Notes: generated by a model not told the origin, from the sequence alone. Positions 1 to 8,836 are shown, counted from the first letter of the stretch. The stretch is DNA of 64,000 nucleotides from Flavobacterium sp. BFFFF1 (GCF_002256285.1 NZ_NKJE01000003.1:1-64000); one strand, 5' to 3'. Numbers and translations are program-made.

Positions 1-901
1 CGGCGATGATTTCGGCGATGATTTCTTTTACGGGCAGGATGCTCTTGATGAGGCCGGCCACCTGCCCTATCTCGAGCTCGCCTTCGACGAGGTCGCCCTC
101 GAACATGCCGCGTTTGGCGCGGGCGCGACCAAGCAATGCGGTCAGGTCTTCTTTAGACGGCGCTTTGGTGTATAGTTCCTGGACGTCGTTGTAGAACTTG
201 TTCTTGATCAGCCTCACGGGCGCGAGTTCTTTCAGCGTCACATGTGTCTGCCCTTCTTCGAGCCCTACGACGAGGTTCTTAAAGTCGGTATGGGCCGAAC
301 TTTCCACTGAAGCGGCAAACCGGCTGCCCATCTGCACGCCATCGGCGCCGAGGACCATGGCGGCGAGCATGCCCCGTCCGGTGCCGATGCCTCCTGCGGC
401 GATTAGTGGGATGGCGATCTTTTCCTTGACGAGCGGGATCAGTGTAAAGGTGGTGGTCTCTTCCCTGCCGTTGTGCCCTCCGGCTTCAAAACCTTCGGCC
501 ACGACGGCGTCGACGCCTGCTTCCTGTGCTTTTAGCGCGAATTTCGAACTGCTCACGACGTGTACCACGGTGATGCCGTGTTCTTTCAGGAAGGCGGTCC
601 ATGTTTTTGGGTTTCCGGCGGAGGTGAATACGATCTTCACGCCTTCTTCGACCAGGATGTCCATGATTTCTTCGACATTAGGGTAGAGCATCGGGACGTT
701 TACGCCGAAAGGTTTTGTGGTGGCGGCTTTGCATTTCCGGATGTGGCTGCGAAGCACATCGGGATACATCGAACCGGCGCCGATCAGGCCGAGCCCGCCT
801 GCGTTGCTTACCGCTGCTGCGAGTTTGTATCCGCTGTTCCATATCATCCCACCCTGGATGATCGGGTATTGGATGTTGAAAAGGCTGGTGATTTTATTCA
901 T
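1..901 (-). CDS. Nitronate monooxygenase family FMN enzyme (3' end outside window)
   Basis: Reading the minus strand from an ATG at 901 gives an open frame of 300 codons running off the window edge. It starts MNKITSLFNIQYPIIQGGM, the typical opening of NAD(P)H-dependent flavin oxidoreductases of the nitronate monooxygenase / FabK-like TIM-barrel family. The segment EGFEAGGHNGRE carries the family's G-EAGGH-G signature with the putative catalytic His, followed by PLIAAGGIGTGRGMLAAMVLGADGVQMGSRF, the phosphate-binding region for FMN. These enzymes oxidise alkyl nitronates or act as enoyl-ACP reductases; sequence alone does not decide which. It lies 10 bp downstream of the secreted protease gene on the same strand, so the two may be cotranscribed. 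The family usually has 310-360 residues, so little is missing. Confidence 0.9.
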   Translation of the reverse strand, partial: MNKITSLFNIQYPIIQGGMIWNSGYKLAAAVSNAGGLGLIGAGSMYPDVLRSHIRKCKAATTKPFGVNVPMLYPNVEEIMDILVEEGVKIVFTSAGNPKTWTAFLKEHGITVVHVVSSSKFALKAQEAGVDAVVAEGFEAGGHNGREETTTFTLIPLVKEKIAIPLIAAGGIGTGRGMLAAMVLGADGVQMGSRFAASVESSAHTDFKNLVVGLEEGQTHVTLKELAPVRLIKNKFYNDVQELYTKAPSKEDLTALLGRARAKRGMFEGDLVEGELEIGQVAGLIKSILPVKEIIAEIIA

Positions 902-911
902 CAGGTTTTGG

Positions 912-2525
912 TTATTGTTTCAGGATTTTTCCACTGGTGACGTTGTTTCCGGCGGTAATGCTATAAAAGTATACGCCCTTCGGCAGTTGCTGCAGGTTGA
1001 CGGGTGTGGTATCGGTTTCAAAATGCAATGTGACGACCTGTTGGCCCATTGCGTTGTACAAAATCAGGTCGGATGGCATGGCCGTGCCGTTGTTCCTGAT
1101 GTACAATTGCCCGCCGGCGGGGTTTGGGTATACCGTAAACATTTCCTTACTCGTGTTGCCAATGCCTAATTGCGAATTCATGGCGGCACCGAAATCGGGT
1201 ATGCCATAGCCGTAGAATGTGTCGGGGCTGCTGAAACGGTCCGCATACTGCCGGATGAGTCCGACAATCTGCGCATTGGTCTTGTCCGGGAATACCTGCC
1301 ATAGGCAGGCGGTCATGCCTGCGATGATAGGACCCGAGAACGAGGTGCCATTGGCGGCGATGATTGCCCCATTGCTGTCGGCGATGATGGTTTGTTGCCC
1401 CTGTGCGGAGACGTCGGGTTTTACCCTGCCATCGTAGCTTGGTCCTAGGGAGCTGAACGCGGCGCGTACTTCATCGGCATCGACGGCCCCGACTGCGAGG
1501 ACGTTAATCCCATCTGCGGGTACTCCGATGTGCGGATCGGTTGCGGAGGCGCCTGAATTCCCGGCGGAGGCCACGACGATGATGCCGCGCGAGAACGCGA
1601 TATCGGCGCCGCGCGTGATAAATGCAGTGGTGCCGTTCATGTCGTCGTAATTGTAGTTGTAATTGGGGTTTACGAAGTGGAAATACCCGAGCGATGTCGT
1701 GATGATGTCTACGCCGAGGCGGTCTGCTTCTTCCGCTGCTTCGACCCAAAGGGATTCTTCAAGCGGGTTTTCATCGGTATTGCTTTCGGTGATGAATAGG
1801 TAATAGTCAGCGTCGGGTGCGGTGCCCACCAATTGGTCTTCTACATAACCGCCCATGGTGGAGAGTACGGCGGTACCGTGGCCATTTGACGTGTAAAAGT
1901 TGGACGAACGGGCGACGAAGTCATAGCCTCCTAGAATGTGTCCGTTGGCCCTGAGCCTTGCGAAGGCATCGAGCACATCGACGCCCGGAAACCCGGCATC
2001 GAGCACGGCGATGACTTTGCCGTTGCCGGTGTAGTCCTGCTGGTGTAGTTGTTGCCCATTGAGCATGTTGATTTGGCTTTGTGAGGTACCGTATGGAAAG
2101 TCGGCGAGGGTTTCAAACTTCTGCTGGAATGCTGCGGGGCGGTTTGGTGCGGGGCGGTTGCCGTTGTCGATGGCGTTGTCCGCAAAGTCGACGCTGGCGA
2201 CAAAGGGCAGCTGTGTCAGTGCCTGGATGTCGGCGATTTCACCGCGCACGTGGACGGCATTCAGCCATTTGGATTTGGCGTATACGGTCACGCCGGATTG
2301 GGATGCGACGGTATTGATGTAGTCCTGGCTGACGGGAACGTCCTTCAAGTCCAGTGGAATGTTCTGTGCGGTGCGGCGGTCGAGGGAACGCTGGGAGAGC
2401 ATCGTCAACGGGTTGGCGAGGTAGGTATCGGCGTTGGGTTTATCGGTGAAGTAGACCCATGCATCCTGCTGTGCGAACGCCGCTGCGGACAGGGTAAGCC
2501 ATAATAAGAGTATTGCTTTTTTCAT
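912..2525 (-). CDS. Secreted S8 subtilisin-like serine protease with type IX secretion C-terminal domain
   Basis: 537 residues from the ATG at 2525; an upstream in-frame extension runs into low-complexity repeats and is unlikely to be translated. The N-terminus MKKAILLLWLTLSAAAFAQ is a Sec signal peptide. An inhibitor-like propeptide region follows, then the catalytic triad: Asp in IAVLDAGFPG, His in SNGHGTAVLS, Ser in NGTSFSGPIIAG. The last about 75 residues (VYPNPAGGQLYI ... LPKGVYFYSITAG ... GKILKQ) form a type A sorting domain recognised by the Bacteroidota type IX secretion system, so the enzyme is probably secreted or attached at the cell surface. Substrate unknown. The codon composition is clearly GC-richer than the genes from 3.3 to 21 kb. 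Confidence 0.93.
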   Translation of the reverse strand: MKKAILLLWLTLSAAAFAQQDAWVYFTDKPNADTYLANPLTMLSQRSLDRRTAQNIPLDLKDVPVSQDYINTVASQSGVTVYAKSKWLNAVHVRGEIADIQALTQLPFVASVDFADNAIDNGNRPAPNRPAAFQQKFETLADFPYGTSQSQINMLNGQQLHQQDYTGNGKVIAVLDAGFPGVDVLDAFARLRANGHILGGYDFVARSSNFYTSNGHGTAVLSTMGGYVEDQLVGTAPDADYYLFITESNTDENPLEESLWVEAAEEADRLGVDIITTSLGYFHFVNPNYNYNYDDMNGTTAFITRGADIAFSRGIIVVASAGNSGASATDPHIGVPADGINVLAVGAVDADEVRAAFSSLGPSYDGRVKPDVSAQGQQTIIADSNGAIIAANGTSFSGPIIAGMTACLWQVFPDKTNAQIVGLIRQYADRFSSPDTFYGYGIPDFGAAMNSQLGIGNTSKEMFTVYPNPAGGQLYIRNNGTAMPSDLILYNAMGQQVVTLHFETDTTPVNLQQLPKGVYFYSITAGNNVTSGKILKQ

Positions 2526-2564
2526 AGCGATTGAAAAGATAGTCAAATTTAGGAAAAAAGATTG

Positions 2565-2640
2565 GAAGTTGAGGAGGGAGTTCGGAAGATGGGGAGATCG
2601 GAAGATCGGGAGATTGGGAGATCGGAAGTTAAGGAGAAAG
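2565..2640. repeat. Purine-rich 8-bp low-complexity repeat
   Basis: A run of imperfect 8-mers of the type GATCGGAA / GATCGGGA / GATTGGGA upstream of the protease gene. No coding potential is credible. It is directly followed by a second, 21-bp tandem array, so this intergenic stretch is a repeat hot spot. Confidence 0.7.
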
Positions 2641-2658
2641 AAATGGTGGAACCCGACC

Positions 2659-2763
2659 GCAAAGTCTCGTAATTTAAAAGCGAAGCCCTGTAATTTGACC
2701 GCGAAGCCTTGTAATTCCATCGCGAAGCCCTGTAATTCGACCGCGAAGCCTTGTAAAGCGCTT
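2659..2763 (+). repeat. 21-bp tandem repeat array, left (5 copies)
   Basis: Five contiguous 21-bp units start at 2659, 2680, 2701, 2722 and 2743. Copies 2 to 4 begin GCGAAGCC[C/T]TGTAATT; the first and last copies have diverged. The period is a multiple of three, so several frames stay open, but the predicted heptad peptides lack a convincing start or ribosome binding site. A second array of the same period lies at 22814-22933 and shares the core CGAAGCNNTGNNNNNNGAC in the same orientation. Confidence 0.85.
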
Positions 2764-2885
2764 GTCCAAGAATCTGTGGGGATTGTTTCATTAATGGTGG
2801 CAACGTTTTCGGGAAATAGAAGTTTGTTGGTGTTTTGTGGGTTTGTAGGCTGTGTATACTTAGGGGTTGCGGTGACTGAGCCGCA

Positions 2886-3174
2886 TTAAATCTCAATTGT
2901 GGACCGAAAGATGATAAGCCATGTAATCCTTAATCTGATACTTTCCAGTGTTTTAATTTCAGACTGGTGTCTTCCTGACAGGTCAACGGCCGAACGGAGA
3001 GCAGTAAAATGTGGCTTTTCGTGGGGAATGTAAGTGCTTTTTCTATAACAAACATGCGTACGTGGGATCCTTCGTGCCTCAGGATGACAAAATCCTGGGA
3101 GGGAGTTTTGAGTGGTATGGATGGATGCTTTTTGAGAGGGGTAATGATCGCATCGCCAGTAAGTCTCCCCCCCT
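2886..3174. repeat. Degenerate junction repeats at the left edge of the array
   Basis: No gene is visible. The stretch has partial copies of the array's core element (AATGTAAGTGC followed by TATAAC around 3026-3049) and a REP-like hairpin at 3077-3100 whose arms are CAGGAT and ATCCTG. It looks like decayed cassette junctions at the boundary between the normal chromosome and the plus-strand gene block. Confidence 0.5.
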
Positions 3175-3275
3175 TTGTAAAATGTAAGTGCTTTTTTAAT
3201 AACTTCGTTTTGCCTCGATGAAATAATCAATTCCAAATGCCGCAACTGACGATAAGTCGCCGGACGGTAGCTGCC
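3175..3275 (+). repeat. attC-like cassette junction 1
   Basis: The core element at 3175-3211 starts TTGTAAAATGTAAGTGC and ends ATAACTTCGTTTT. It is followed at 3242-3275 by a right arm, CAACTGACGATAAGTCGCC, with a diverged terminal box (GGTAGCTGCC instead of CGTTAGGC). The next gene starts 23 bp downstream. The left pairing arm is not clear here. Confidence 0.55.
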
Positions 3276-3298
3276 ATATTAGAACGAACCAGCTTTAA

Positions 3299-4066
3299 AT
3301 GAAAAATATCCTAATAATAATGTTAAGTTTGACACTTATTCAATGTGCGACAAACAAGCAAGTCATTTCCAAAACAAGTGAAAATACAAAATTCAACCTT
3401 GACACTTTAACCTTGTTCGATAAAAGTAGAAACCGAGAAATTCCTATTGCGATCTATCAACCTAAAGACTCAAAAATATCAAATAAAATCCCAATTATTT
3501 TTAGTCACGGTTATGGAGAAAATAATGGAAAAGATTATTTAAGAGATTACACTTACCTTACAGAATTTTTAGTTTCAAACGGCTATTTTGTTGTTAGTAT
3601 TCAACACGAACTAAAAACGGACGAACTTTTGGCTATGACTGGAAAACTTCAAGAAACAAGAAGACCAAATTGGGAAAGAGGAGCTCAAAATATCTTTTAT
3701 GTTTTGCAAGAAATTAAAAATAGATATCCAGAATTAAAATTCAATGAATTATCTTTAATTGGACATTCAAATGGTGGAGATATGACAGTTTTATTTGCTC
3801 ATAAATATCCTAATATTGTCAAAAAAATAATCTCAATGGACAACAGGCGAATGGAATTACCAAGAACATCTGCTCCAAAAATTTTCACATTACGTTCAAA
3901 CGATTGTCCAGCAGATGAAGGAGTTTTGCCCACAGAAGAAGCGCAAAAGAAGTACGGCATAACCGTAGAGTTTACAGATATAAAACATAGCAATATGGAC
4001 AATGATGCAAACGAAACCGAGCGAAAATACTTAACCAGCAAAATTTTAGAATACTTGAAAAAATAA
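3299..4066 (+). CDS. Lipoprotein alpha/beta hydrolase
   Basis: 255 residues. The N-terminus MKNILIIMLSLTLIQC ends in a lipobox with Cys16, so the mature protein is lipid-anchored in the envelope. The fold signature is an alpha/beta hydrolase: oxyanion region IIFSHGYGENNG (residues 66-77), nucleophile elbow LIGHSNGGD with Ser157, candidate acid Asp202 or Asp206, and His230 in DIKHSNMD. It resembles dienelactone-hydrolase or PET-hydrolase-like esterases; the substrate cannot be told. It is the first gene of the plus-strand block, alone between two junction repeats, and strongly A+T rich compared with the protease gene to its left. Confidence 0.85.
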   Translation: MKNILIIMLSLTLIQCATNKQVISKTSENTKFNLDTLTLFDKSRNREIPIAIYQPKDSKISNKIPIIFSHGYGENNGKDYLRDYTYLTEFLVSNGYFVVSIQHELKTDELLAMTGKLQETRRPNWERGAQNIFYVLQEIKNRYPELKFNELSLIGHSNGGDMTVLFAHKYPNIVKKIISMDNRRMELPRTSAPKIFTLRSNDCPADEGVLPTEEAQKKYGITVEFTDIKHSNMDNDANETERKYLTSKILEYLKK

Positions 4067-4072
4067 ATACGT

Positions 4073-4166
4073 CAGCTAACAACGGTTTCACGCACACGAG
4101 AATACGCAGTTCCATCCCGAAGGATCGGGAGCTGCAACTGACGGGAAGCCACCTGGCGTTATGCCC
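4073..4166 (+). repeat. attC-like cassette junction 2 (most complete attC structure)
   Basis: This starts 7 bp after the hydrolase stop. The outer boxes are AGCTAAC (left) and GTTATGC (right), close to the attC R'' and R' consensus RYYYAAC / GTTRRRY. Inside them, GGTTTCAC (left) can pair with GGGAAGCC (right) with one mismatch and one G-T wobble, as L'' and L' boxes do. The centre holds a perfect hairpin with arms TCCCGA and TCGGGA and a 4-nt loop. At about 93 bp it lies within the size range of attC sites. It lacks the TGTAAAATG core found in other junctions. Confidence 0.65.
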
Positions 4167-4192
4167 AATATTACCGTAGACTCAACACCACT

Positions 4193-4642
4193 ATGCAGAA
4201 TTCAAAATTTATTTTACTTTTTATTTTAACCGTTTCCAGTGCCTTTGGACAAAATGTAACCAATCCTTTACCGGCACTTGAAAAAGAAGTTATTCAATGT
4301 ATTAAAGAAAATAGTAACGAAGAAGTGAACTGTTATAAGGAATATTATCAAGAGCTTCAATTTTGGGAAACTGAGGTTTTTGATGCTGTTTTTGAAATGT
4401 TATCGAAGGATAAAACGGAAGATGAAAAAACAGCATTTACAGCAAAGCAAACCGCATGGAAAGAGTCAACCTATTGGTTCTTCACAAAGACCATGAAGGA
4501 ATTCCAGAAAAAACATCCAAATAAATTTGTATGGGATAAAGACCCTAAATTGAAGGCTGATGCCATAGTGTTTTATCAAAAAAACACGAAGTATTATATT
4601 GATAGGATTTCTTATTTGTTAAGTTTAGTAGCAATCAAATAA
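4193..4642 (+). CDS. Secreted LprI/DUF1311-like small protein
   Basis: 149 residues with a signal peptide (MQNSKFILLFILTVSSAFGQ). Two cysteines in VIQCIKENSNEEVNCY and the segment AFTAKQTAWKESTYWFF resemble the lysozyme-inhibitor LprI / DUF1311 family, which has an AQ-x-W helix and paired Cys residues. The match is by eye and partial, so an unrelated helical periplasmic protein remains possible. It is followed after 46 bp by the leucine-rich-repeat gene with no junction repeat between, so these two genes may share one cassette. Confidence 0.55.
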   Translation: MQNSKFILLFILTVSSAFGQNVTNPLPALEKEVIQCIKENSNEEVNCYKEYYQELQFWETEVFDAVFEMLSKDKTEDEKTAFTAKQTAWKESTYWFFTKTMKEFQKKHPNKFVWDKDPKLKADAIVFYQKNTKYYIDRISYLLSLVAIK

Positions 4643-4688
4643 AGCTATTATTTCAAACGATGCAGCATTGGAAAAAATAAATATACCC

Positions 4689-5948
4689 ATGAGATTATTT
4701 AAGCTTCTTTACATAACAATGACAACGATTTGTTTTGTTAATAATGTAGCAGCCCAGGACACACAGCAGTATACCATGATTCCCGATATTAATTTTGAGA
4801 AATTCTTAAGAGAATATGGTTACGATGACTATAAAGCACCTGACGGAAAAGTTCTTACATCAAAAATCGCGGAGATAACTTCGTTGAATATTGAAAATAG
4901 AAGAATAAACGATTTAACAGGTATACAGGACTTTGTGTCTTTAACCGTTTTGATTTGCAATAAAAATGGATTGACCACCCTGGATTTATCCAATAATAAG
5001 GCTTTGGTTCATTTAGACTGTTCCGAAAATAGATTGACCGCTTTGGATATCAACGCAAACACCAATTTGGCTTCGTTAGATTGTGGACAAAATAAATTAT
5101 CTAATTTGGACGTAACGCAAAATATCAACTTAACTTTTCTTGGATGTGGTAGAAATCAATTGGCCGTCCTGGATATTTCCAAAAATACCGCTTTAACCCA
5201 TTTGCGATGCTGGGTTAACAAATTAACAACTTTAGATACCTTTAAAAATACCTCCTTAAAAGGTTTGGCATGTGCCCAAAATCAATTAACAACATTGGAT
5301 TTATCGCAAAATACAAATTTGATAAGTTTAGAATGTAACGATAATCCATTTCACGATTTGGATTTGACCCATAATACCGCTTTGCTTTATTTATCCTGCT
5401 CGAAGAATCCGTTGACCACTTTGGATCTTAGTAAAAATAGTGCTTTAACCACAGTAGTTATTAATGAAACTGAATTGACATCCCTGGACGTCACTCAAAA
5501 TAGTAATTTGGATTTTTTGGATTGCTCAAGAAATCAATTAATTACATTGAGGGTATCCAATACGCCTTTGACAGAATTAGTTTGTTATAAAAACAATTTG
5601 ACTACTCTGGATCTGAGCCAAAATCCGGCTTTACGCACTTTGGAATGTTCAAATAATCAATTTACAAGTTTAGATGTTTCCAAAAACATTTCCTTATCGC
5701 GTTTTTATTGTTCCAATAACCAAATAGCCCATTTAGATGTTTCTGGAAACATTAATTTAGTATCCTTTGAATGCAAATCGAATCGATTAATCAGTTTGAA
5801 TATTAAAAATGGAAACAATAAAGAATTGCACCACGTATATTCGTTCTTTAATCCTGACCTTACTTGTATTCAAGCGGATAGCGATATTATGCCTCCTAAT
5901 GACTGGAGAAAAGACGATATCGCAAGTTTTAGCACCAATTGCAAATAA
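4689..5948 (+). CDS. Secreted leucine-rich-repeat protein
   Basis: The start is taken at the ATG at 4689, directly before a signal peptide (MRLFKLLYITMTTICFVNNVAAQ); an ATG 21 bp upstream is in frame but adds a polar extension. 419 residues. A cap region (IPDINFEKFLREYGYDDY) is followed by about fifteen 21-residue repeats of the form LTTLDLSxNxxLxxLxC, the Cys-bearing LRR type common in secreted Bacteroidota proteins. It lacks a type IX sorting domain, ending instead in a short Cys-containing tail. LRR solenoids bind proteins or glycans; the ligand is unknown. It is followed by a junction repeat. Confidence 0.88.
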   Translation: MRLFKLLYITMTTICFVNNVAAQDTQQYTMIPDINFEKFLREYGYDDYKAPDGKVLTSKIAEITSLNIENRRINDLTGIQDFVSLTVLICNKNGLTTLDLSNNKALVHLDCSENRLTALDINANTNLASLDCGQNKLSNLDVTQNINLTFLGCGRNQLAVLDISKNTALTHLRCWVNKLTTLDTFKNTSLKGLACAQNQLTTLDLSQNTNLISLECNDNPFHDLDLTHNTALLYLSCSKNPLTTLDLSKNSALTTVVINETELTSLDVTQNSNLDFLDCSRNQLITLRVSNTPLTELVCYKNNLTTLDLSQNPALRTLECSNNQFTSLDVSKNISLSRFYCSNNQIAHLDVSGNINLVSFECKSNRLISLNIKNGNNKELHHVYSFFNPDLTCIQADSDIMPPNDWRKDDIASFSTNCK

Positions 5949-6063
5949 ACCAATTGGATGGTTTTATTGTAAAATGTAATTGCTTTTTTGATAACTTCGT
6001 TTTAGCCCTATCCCGAAGCGTCGGGAGCAGTAACTGACGTGAAACCTGCGGACGTTAGGCGGG
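5949..6063 (+). repeat. attC-like cassette junction 3
   Basis: The core at 5967-6004 starts TTGTAAAATGTAATTGC and ends ATAACTTCGTTTTA. It is followed by a hairpin with arms TCCCGA and TCGGGA, and the right arm CTGACGTGAAACC, ending in CGTTAGGC at 6053-6060. GTTAGGC fits the attC R' consensus GTTRRRY exactly. TTG and TAACTTCG in the core are 22 nt apart, compatible with a flavobacterial promoter. Confidence 0.65.
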
Positions 6064-6083
6064 TTTGCAAAAAAACGCATAAA

Positions 6084-6836
6084 ATGAAATATAGTAATGC
6101 CTGGTTAATTGATCGCTATGAAAACGGCGACAGTTTAAAATTTATTTATTTCTGGGGAAATACCGACAAAATGGATCTTGTGACAAAGGCCTGCTTTAGC
6201 CAATGGTATGATAGTCCATTTTCGGTAAACAATCACACCTATTTAACTGCGGAACACTGGATGATGGCCCAGAAAGCCCTTCTTTTCAATGATCAAAATT
6301 CACATGATAATATCCTCAATGCTGTCAAGGCCGGTGAAGTAAAGGAAATCGGGAGGCAGATTAAAAATTTCAATCAGGACGAATGGGATAAGAGGAAACG
6401 CGAAATTGTCAGGGTTGGAAACATCCATAAATTTAACCAGCATAAAAACCTTGCCGAATTTCTTTTGAACACCAAAGAACGAATTCTTGTCGAATCAAGC
6501 CCCGTGGACACTGTATGGGGAGTCGGTCTTTCGCAGGACAACCCCGATATTGAAAATCTTTATCTTTGGAGAGGTGAAAATTTACTTGGCTATGCATTGA
6601 TGGAAGCCAGGGATTTTTTGTCGGACTTTGGGCATTTTACCAGCGACATCGATTTACCAACGCTGCCGTGGCTCAAATATCCAAACGTTGAACGATCCGA
6701 TATGTTTTGGTGCATGGGATTTGGCGAAGATTATTGGCATGATTTTAAAAACGAGTACATGAAACTCGACGAGCGACAAAAGACTATTTATCAGTTAAAT
6801 CAAATCGCGCCTCCAGGTTGGGAAGATTTCCTTTAA
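6084..6836 (+). CDS. NADAR/YbiA-family N-glycosidase-like protein
   Basis: 250 residues from the ATG at 6084; the longer frame would start from a GTG inside the junction repeat, which is not credible. The first half matches the NADAR (DUF1768, YbiA-like) fold: FWGNTDKMD, FSQWYDSPFSVN, and the hallmark helix TAEHWMMAQKALLF with the catalytic-type Glu. Later come IKNFNQDEWDKRK and LVESSPVDTVWGVGLS, the conserved SP-D-WG-G segment. Members remove damaged riboflavin precursors or ADP-ribose derivatives, and some are linked with phage-defence and NAD metabolism genes. The last about 70 residues extend beyond the usual domain. It stands alone between two junctions. Confidence 0.85.
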   Translation: MKYSNAWLIDRYENGDSLKFIYFWGNTDKMDLVTKACFSQWYDSPFSVNNHTYLTAEHWMMAQKALLFNDQNSHDNILNAVKAGEVKEIGRQIKNFNQDEWDKRKREIVRVGNIHKFNQHKNLAEFLLNTKERILVESSPVDTVWGVGLSQDNPDIENLYLWRGENLLGYALMEARDFLSDFGHFTSDIDLPTLPWLKYPNVERSDMFWCMGFGEDYWHDFKNEYMKLDERQKTIYQLNQIAPPGWEDFL

Positions 6837-6839
6837 TGG

Positions 6840-7191
6840 CTTTCAGCCTCGGGTGCTTCACCAATCGCTAGCGCTCTGGTCACGCCATTGATGGCTTTCC
6901 TGTAAAATGTAATGCTTTTTTAATACCCTTTGTGTGTGAGTGCTGTGCCTGGAATCCCTCGGGATGACAACGTCCTGAGGGGAAGTCGGGAGTCGTATGG
7001 CCGTTTTGAAGCGTGTGGTGTATGCAAGTTTTTTTTTATACATTCGTTTTTAGGAGGTGTTGCCCGCACGGATTATAAATCTGCGCCATCCGAATTAGAA
7101 ATTCGTGCTATCCTGGCGGTGTAACGGTAGTGGTCCGGGCGACAGCGCCCCGATGCATTGGGAGGTGAAGCAAGCTGGCAGATGTTAACTA
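6840..7191 (+). repeat. Composite cassette junction 4 (two or more degenerate sites)
   Basis: A 372-bp gene-free stretch. It holds a core copy at 6900-6931 (TGTAAAATGTAATGC), a REP-like hairpin at 6957-6980 (arms CCTCGGGA and TCCTGAGG), a second diverged core at 7021-7053 ending TACATTCGTTTTTAG, and a right arm GAGGTGAAGCAAGC followed by ATGTTAAC at 7182-7189. This looks like fused junctions from which a cassette gene was lost. A 64-codon frame here spans the repeats and is not taken as a gene. Confidence 0.5.
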
Positions 7192-7208
7192 TATTTTACC
7201 CATAAAAA

Positions 7209-8384
7209 ATGAAAAATACAATACTTTTTATCCTATTATTATTGAATGGTTTGTGCTATTCACAAAGTTTAAACTTAAACCAGGGAACCATTAAAAATGA
7301 AGATTACTTCGTTGAGTTGCCGTTTGAATATGTCAATGGTAAGATTATTATACCGGTCAAAATCAATGATAAAACCTATAAATTTTTGTTGGATACTGGA
7401 GCGCCAAATTGTGTGTTTAAAAATTTGAATACCGTTTTAAATCCTGAAATAGTACAAAGCATTAGCGTTTTAGACGCAAACAACAACAAAAGCACCATGA
7501 ATGTCGTAAAACTGCCGGACATAGCAATTGGCAACATTATTTTTCAAAATGCTGTAGCATTGTCGTCGAATGACGAAGGGAATTTAGTTTTGGATTGCTT
7601 TAAAATTGACGGTTTTATTGGCAGCAATATGTTAAGAAATTCAATCATCCAAATTGACACAAAAAATAGGATCTTGCGGATTACCAATAAAACAGAAAAA
7701 CTAAATTTTAATAAGAAAAGTAAAATCAAACTTTCATTAATTGGGATTCAGAGTAATCCATATATCAGCTTAGCGATAAAAGGTAAAAAATCTATAAAGG
7801 AGAAAGTATTGCTAGACACCGGAATGAAAGGATTCTATGATATTTCAAAGAAAACTTATGATTTATTAAAAAGTAAAAATATCGTGGCTGTTATTAATAC
7901 CGGAAGTGGGACACAGGATATTGGACTGTTTGGAAACGCGAACATGAATGAGCAATTAAGAGTACTGATTCCTAAAATCAACCTTGCTAATTCCACTTTT
8001 TTAAATATTACAACCGTTACAACCGATGATAGTAATTCCAGAATTGGTATCAATCTGTTTGAACAGGGTATCGGTACCATAGACTATCTTCATAAAAAGT
8101 TTTATTTTGATAGTTATGATGAAAATACAGTTGATTTAACGGAAAAATTAATGGGCTTTTCACCCACAATTATAGGAAATAAACTTGCTGTCGGAATTGT
8201 CTGGGATGAGAATTTAAAAGATCAAATATATACTGGAGACGAAATTATAGAAGTGAACGGGATAAATTATGAGCACTTTCAAATTTGTGATTTTTTATCT
8301 CAAAAATCTATTTTTAAAAACGTCGTGATTAGTGAAATTACCGTGAAGACAAAAAGTGGCGCGTTAAAAACAATAAATCTGTAA
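7209..8384 (+). CDS. Exported retropepsin-like aspartyl protease with C-terminal PDZ domain
   Basis: 391 residues. After the signal peptide (MKNTILFILLLLNGLCYSQ) come two aspartyl-protease lobes, each with a DTG motif: KFLLDTGAPN (Asp62) and VLLDTGMKG (Asp203), with GFIGSNML and IGINLFEQG as the matching flap or hydrophobic strands. A PDZ-like domain occupies about residues 325-385 (AVGIVWDENLKDQIYTGDEIIEVNG). The order signal peptide, aspartyl protease, PDZ is known from uncharacterised Bacteroidota proteins. Both catalytic Asp residues are present, so activity is plausible. A distant second member of the fold lies at 17828-18766 in the same block. Confidence 0.85.
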   Translation: MKNTILFILLLLNGLCYSQSLNLNQGTIKNEDYFVELPFEYVNGKIIIPVKINDKTYKFLLDTGAPNCVFKNLNTVLNPEIVQSISVLDANNNKSTMNVVKLPDIAIGNIIFQNAVALSSNDEGNLVLDCFKIDGFIGSNMLRNSIIQIDTKNRILRITNKTEKLNFNKKSKIKLSLIGIQSNPYISLAIKGKKSIKEKVLLDTGMKGFYDISKKTYDLLKSKNIVAVINTGSGTQDIGLFGNANMNEQLRVLIPKINLANSTFLNITTVTTDDSNSRIGINLFEQGIGTIDYLHKKFYFDSYDENTVDLTEKLMGFSPTIIGNKLAVGIVWDENLKDQIYTGDEIIEVNGINYEHFQICDFLSQKSIFKNVVISEITVKTKSGALKTINL

Positions 8385-8760
8385 AAAACTACAGCCCAAG
8401 GCTGTTTCACGAAATTGCGGGGGTGTTGGACGTATCCGTATTGTTAGTTCCTGAAACTGAAGTTGCCTGTTTGTGGTGGCGTGCGCGAAGATGCTACGCC
8501 TGTTCGGGCTAAAGTCCTCGGATGGCCGTGCGTCAGGATGGTAAAGTCCTGAACTGGAAGTCCTGCTTCGTAAGGAAGTACAAATCTATGCCATTCGGAG
8601 ACTTGCGGTGTCCCGCAGCGCGCACTCGGTTCTAATTTGAAAGATCGGGAGCCGAAATTGATAGCCCTGAGCGACAGCATCCGACGTTTCGGGAGGCGAC
8701 GCATGCCGCCGCAGGTAGGCAGCCAGGACATCGCTTTTCCATTTAAAAGACAATAATATT
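8385..8760. repeat. Gene-free stretch with degenerate junction sequence
   Basis: A left-arm-like segment, AAGGCTGTTTCACG, lies at 8398-8410, followed by an R'-like TTGTTAG at 8441-8447. There is a REP-like hairpin at 8532-8553 (GTCAGGAT ... GTCCTGAAC) and the string ATGCTACGCCTGTTC at 8491-8505, which recurs at 9267-9281. No core element is recognisable. No gene is seen; a minus-strand frame of 95 codons here is repeat-derived. Confidence 0.45.
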
Positions 8761-8836
8761 TTTATTTTTTTTGACCTTAGATTGAAAAATATTTAATATT
8801 ATTTTGAAATAAATGTAAAATATATAAAATTTAGTC

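Noticed and set aside
198-1169. Plus-strand frames over the nitronate monooxygenase and protease genes
   Set aside because: Antisense shadows of clearly conserved minus-strand genes.
2549-2896. Frames on both strands through the left repeat arrays (heptads such as AKPCNST)
   Set aside because: Low-complexity products of a 21-bp and an 8-bp repeat, open in several frames at once.
4193-4642. Toxin-antitoxin or bacteriocin pair with the neighbouring LRR gene
   Set aside because: Both products have signal peptides, neither matches a toxin or immunity family, and the LprI-like pattern explains the first better.
6039-6083. GTG start for the NADAR protein
   Set aside because: It lies in the attC-like right arm; the ATG at 6084 fits the conserved start of the domain. 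The same reason excludes the GTG at 11682.
8444-8731. 95-codon minus-strand frame in the junction before the cold-shock gene
   Set aside because: Arg- and Ser-rich composition across repeat sequence, no start context and opposite to all genes in the block.
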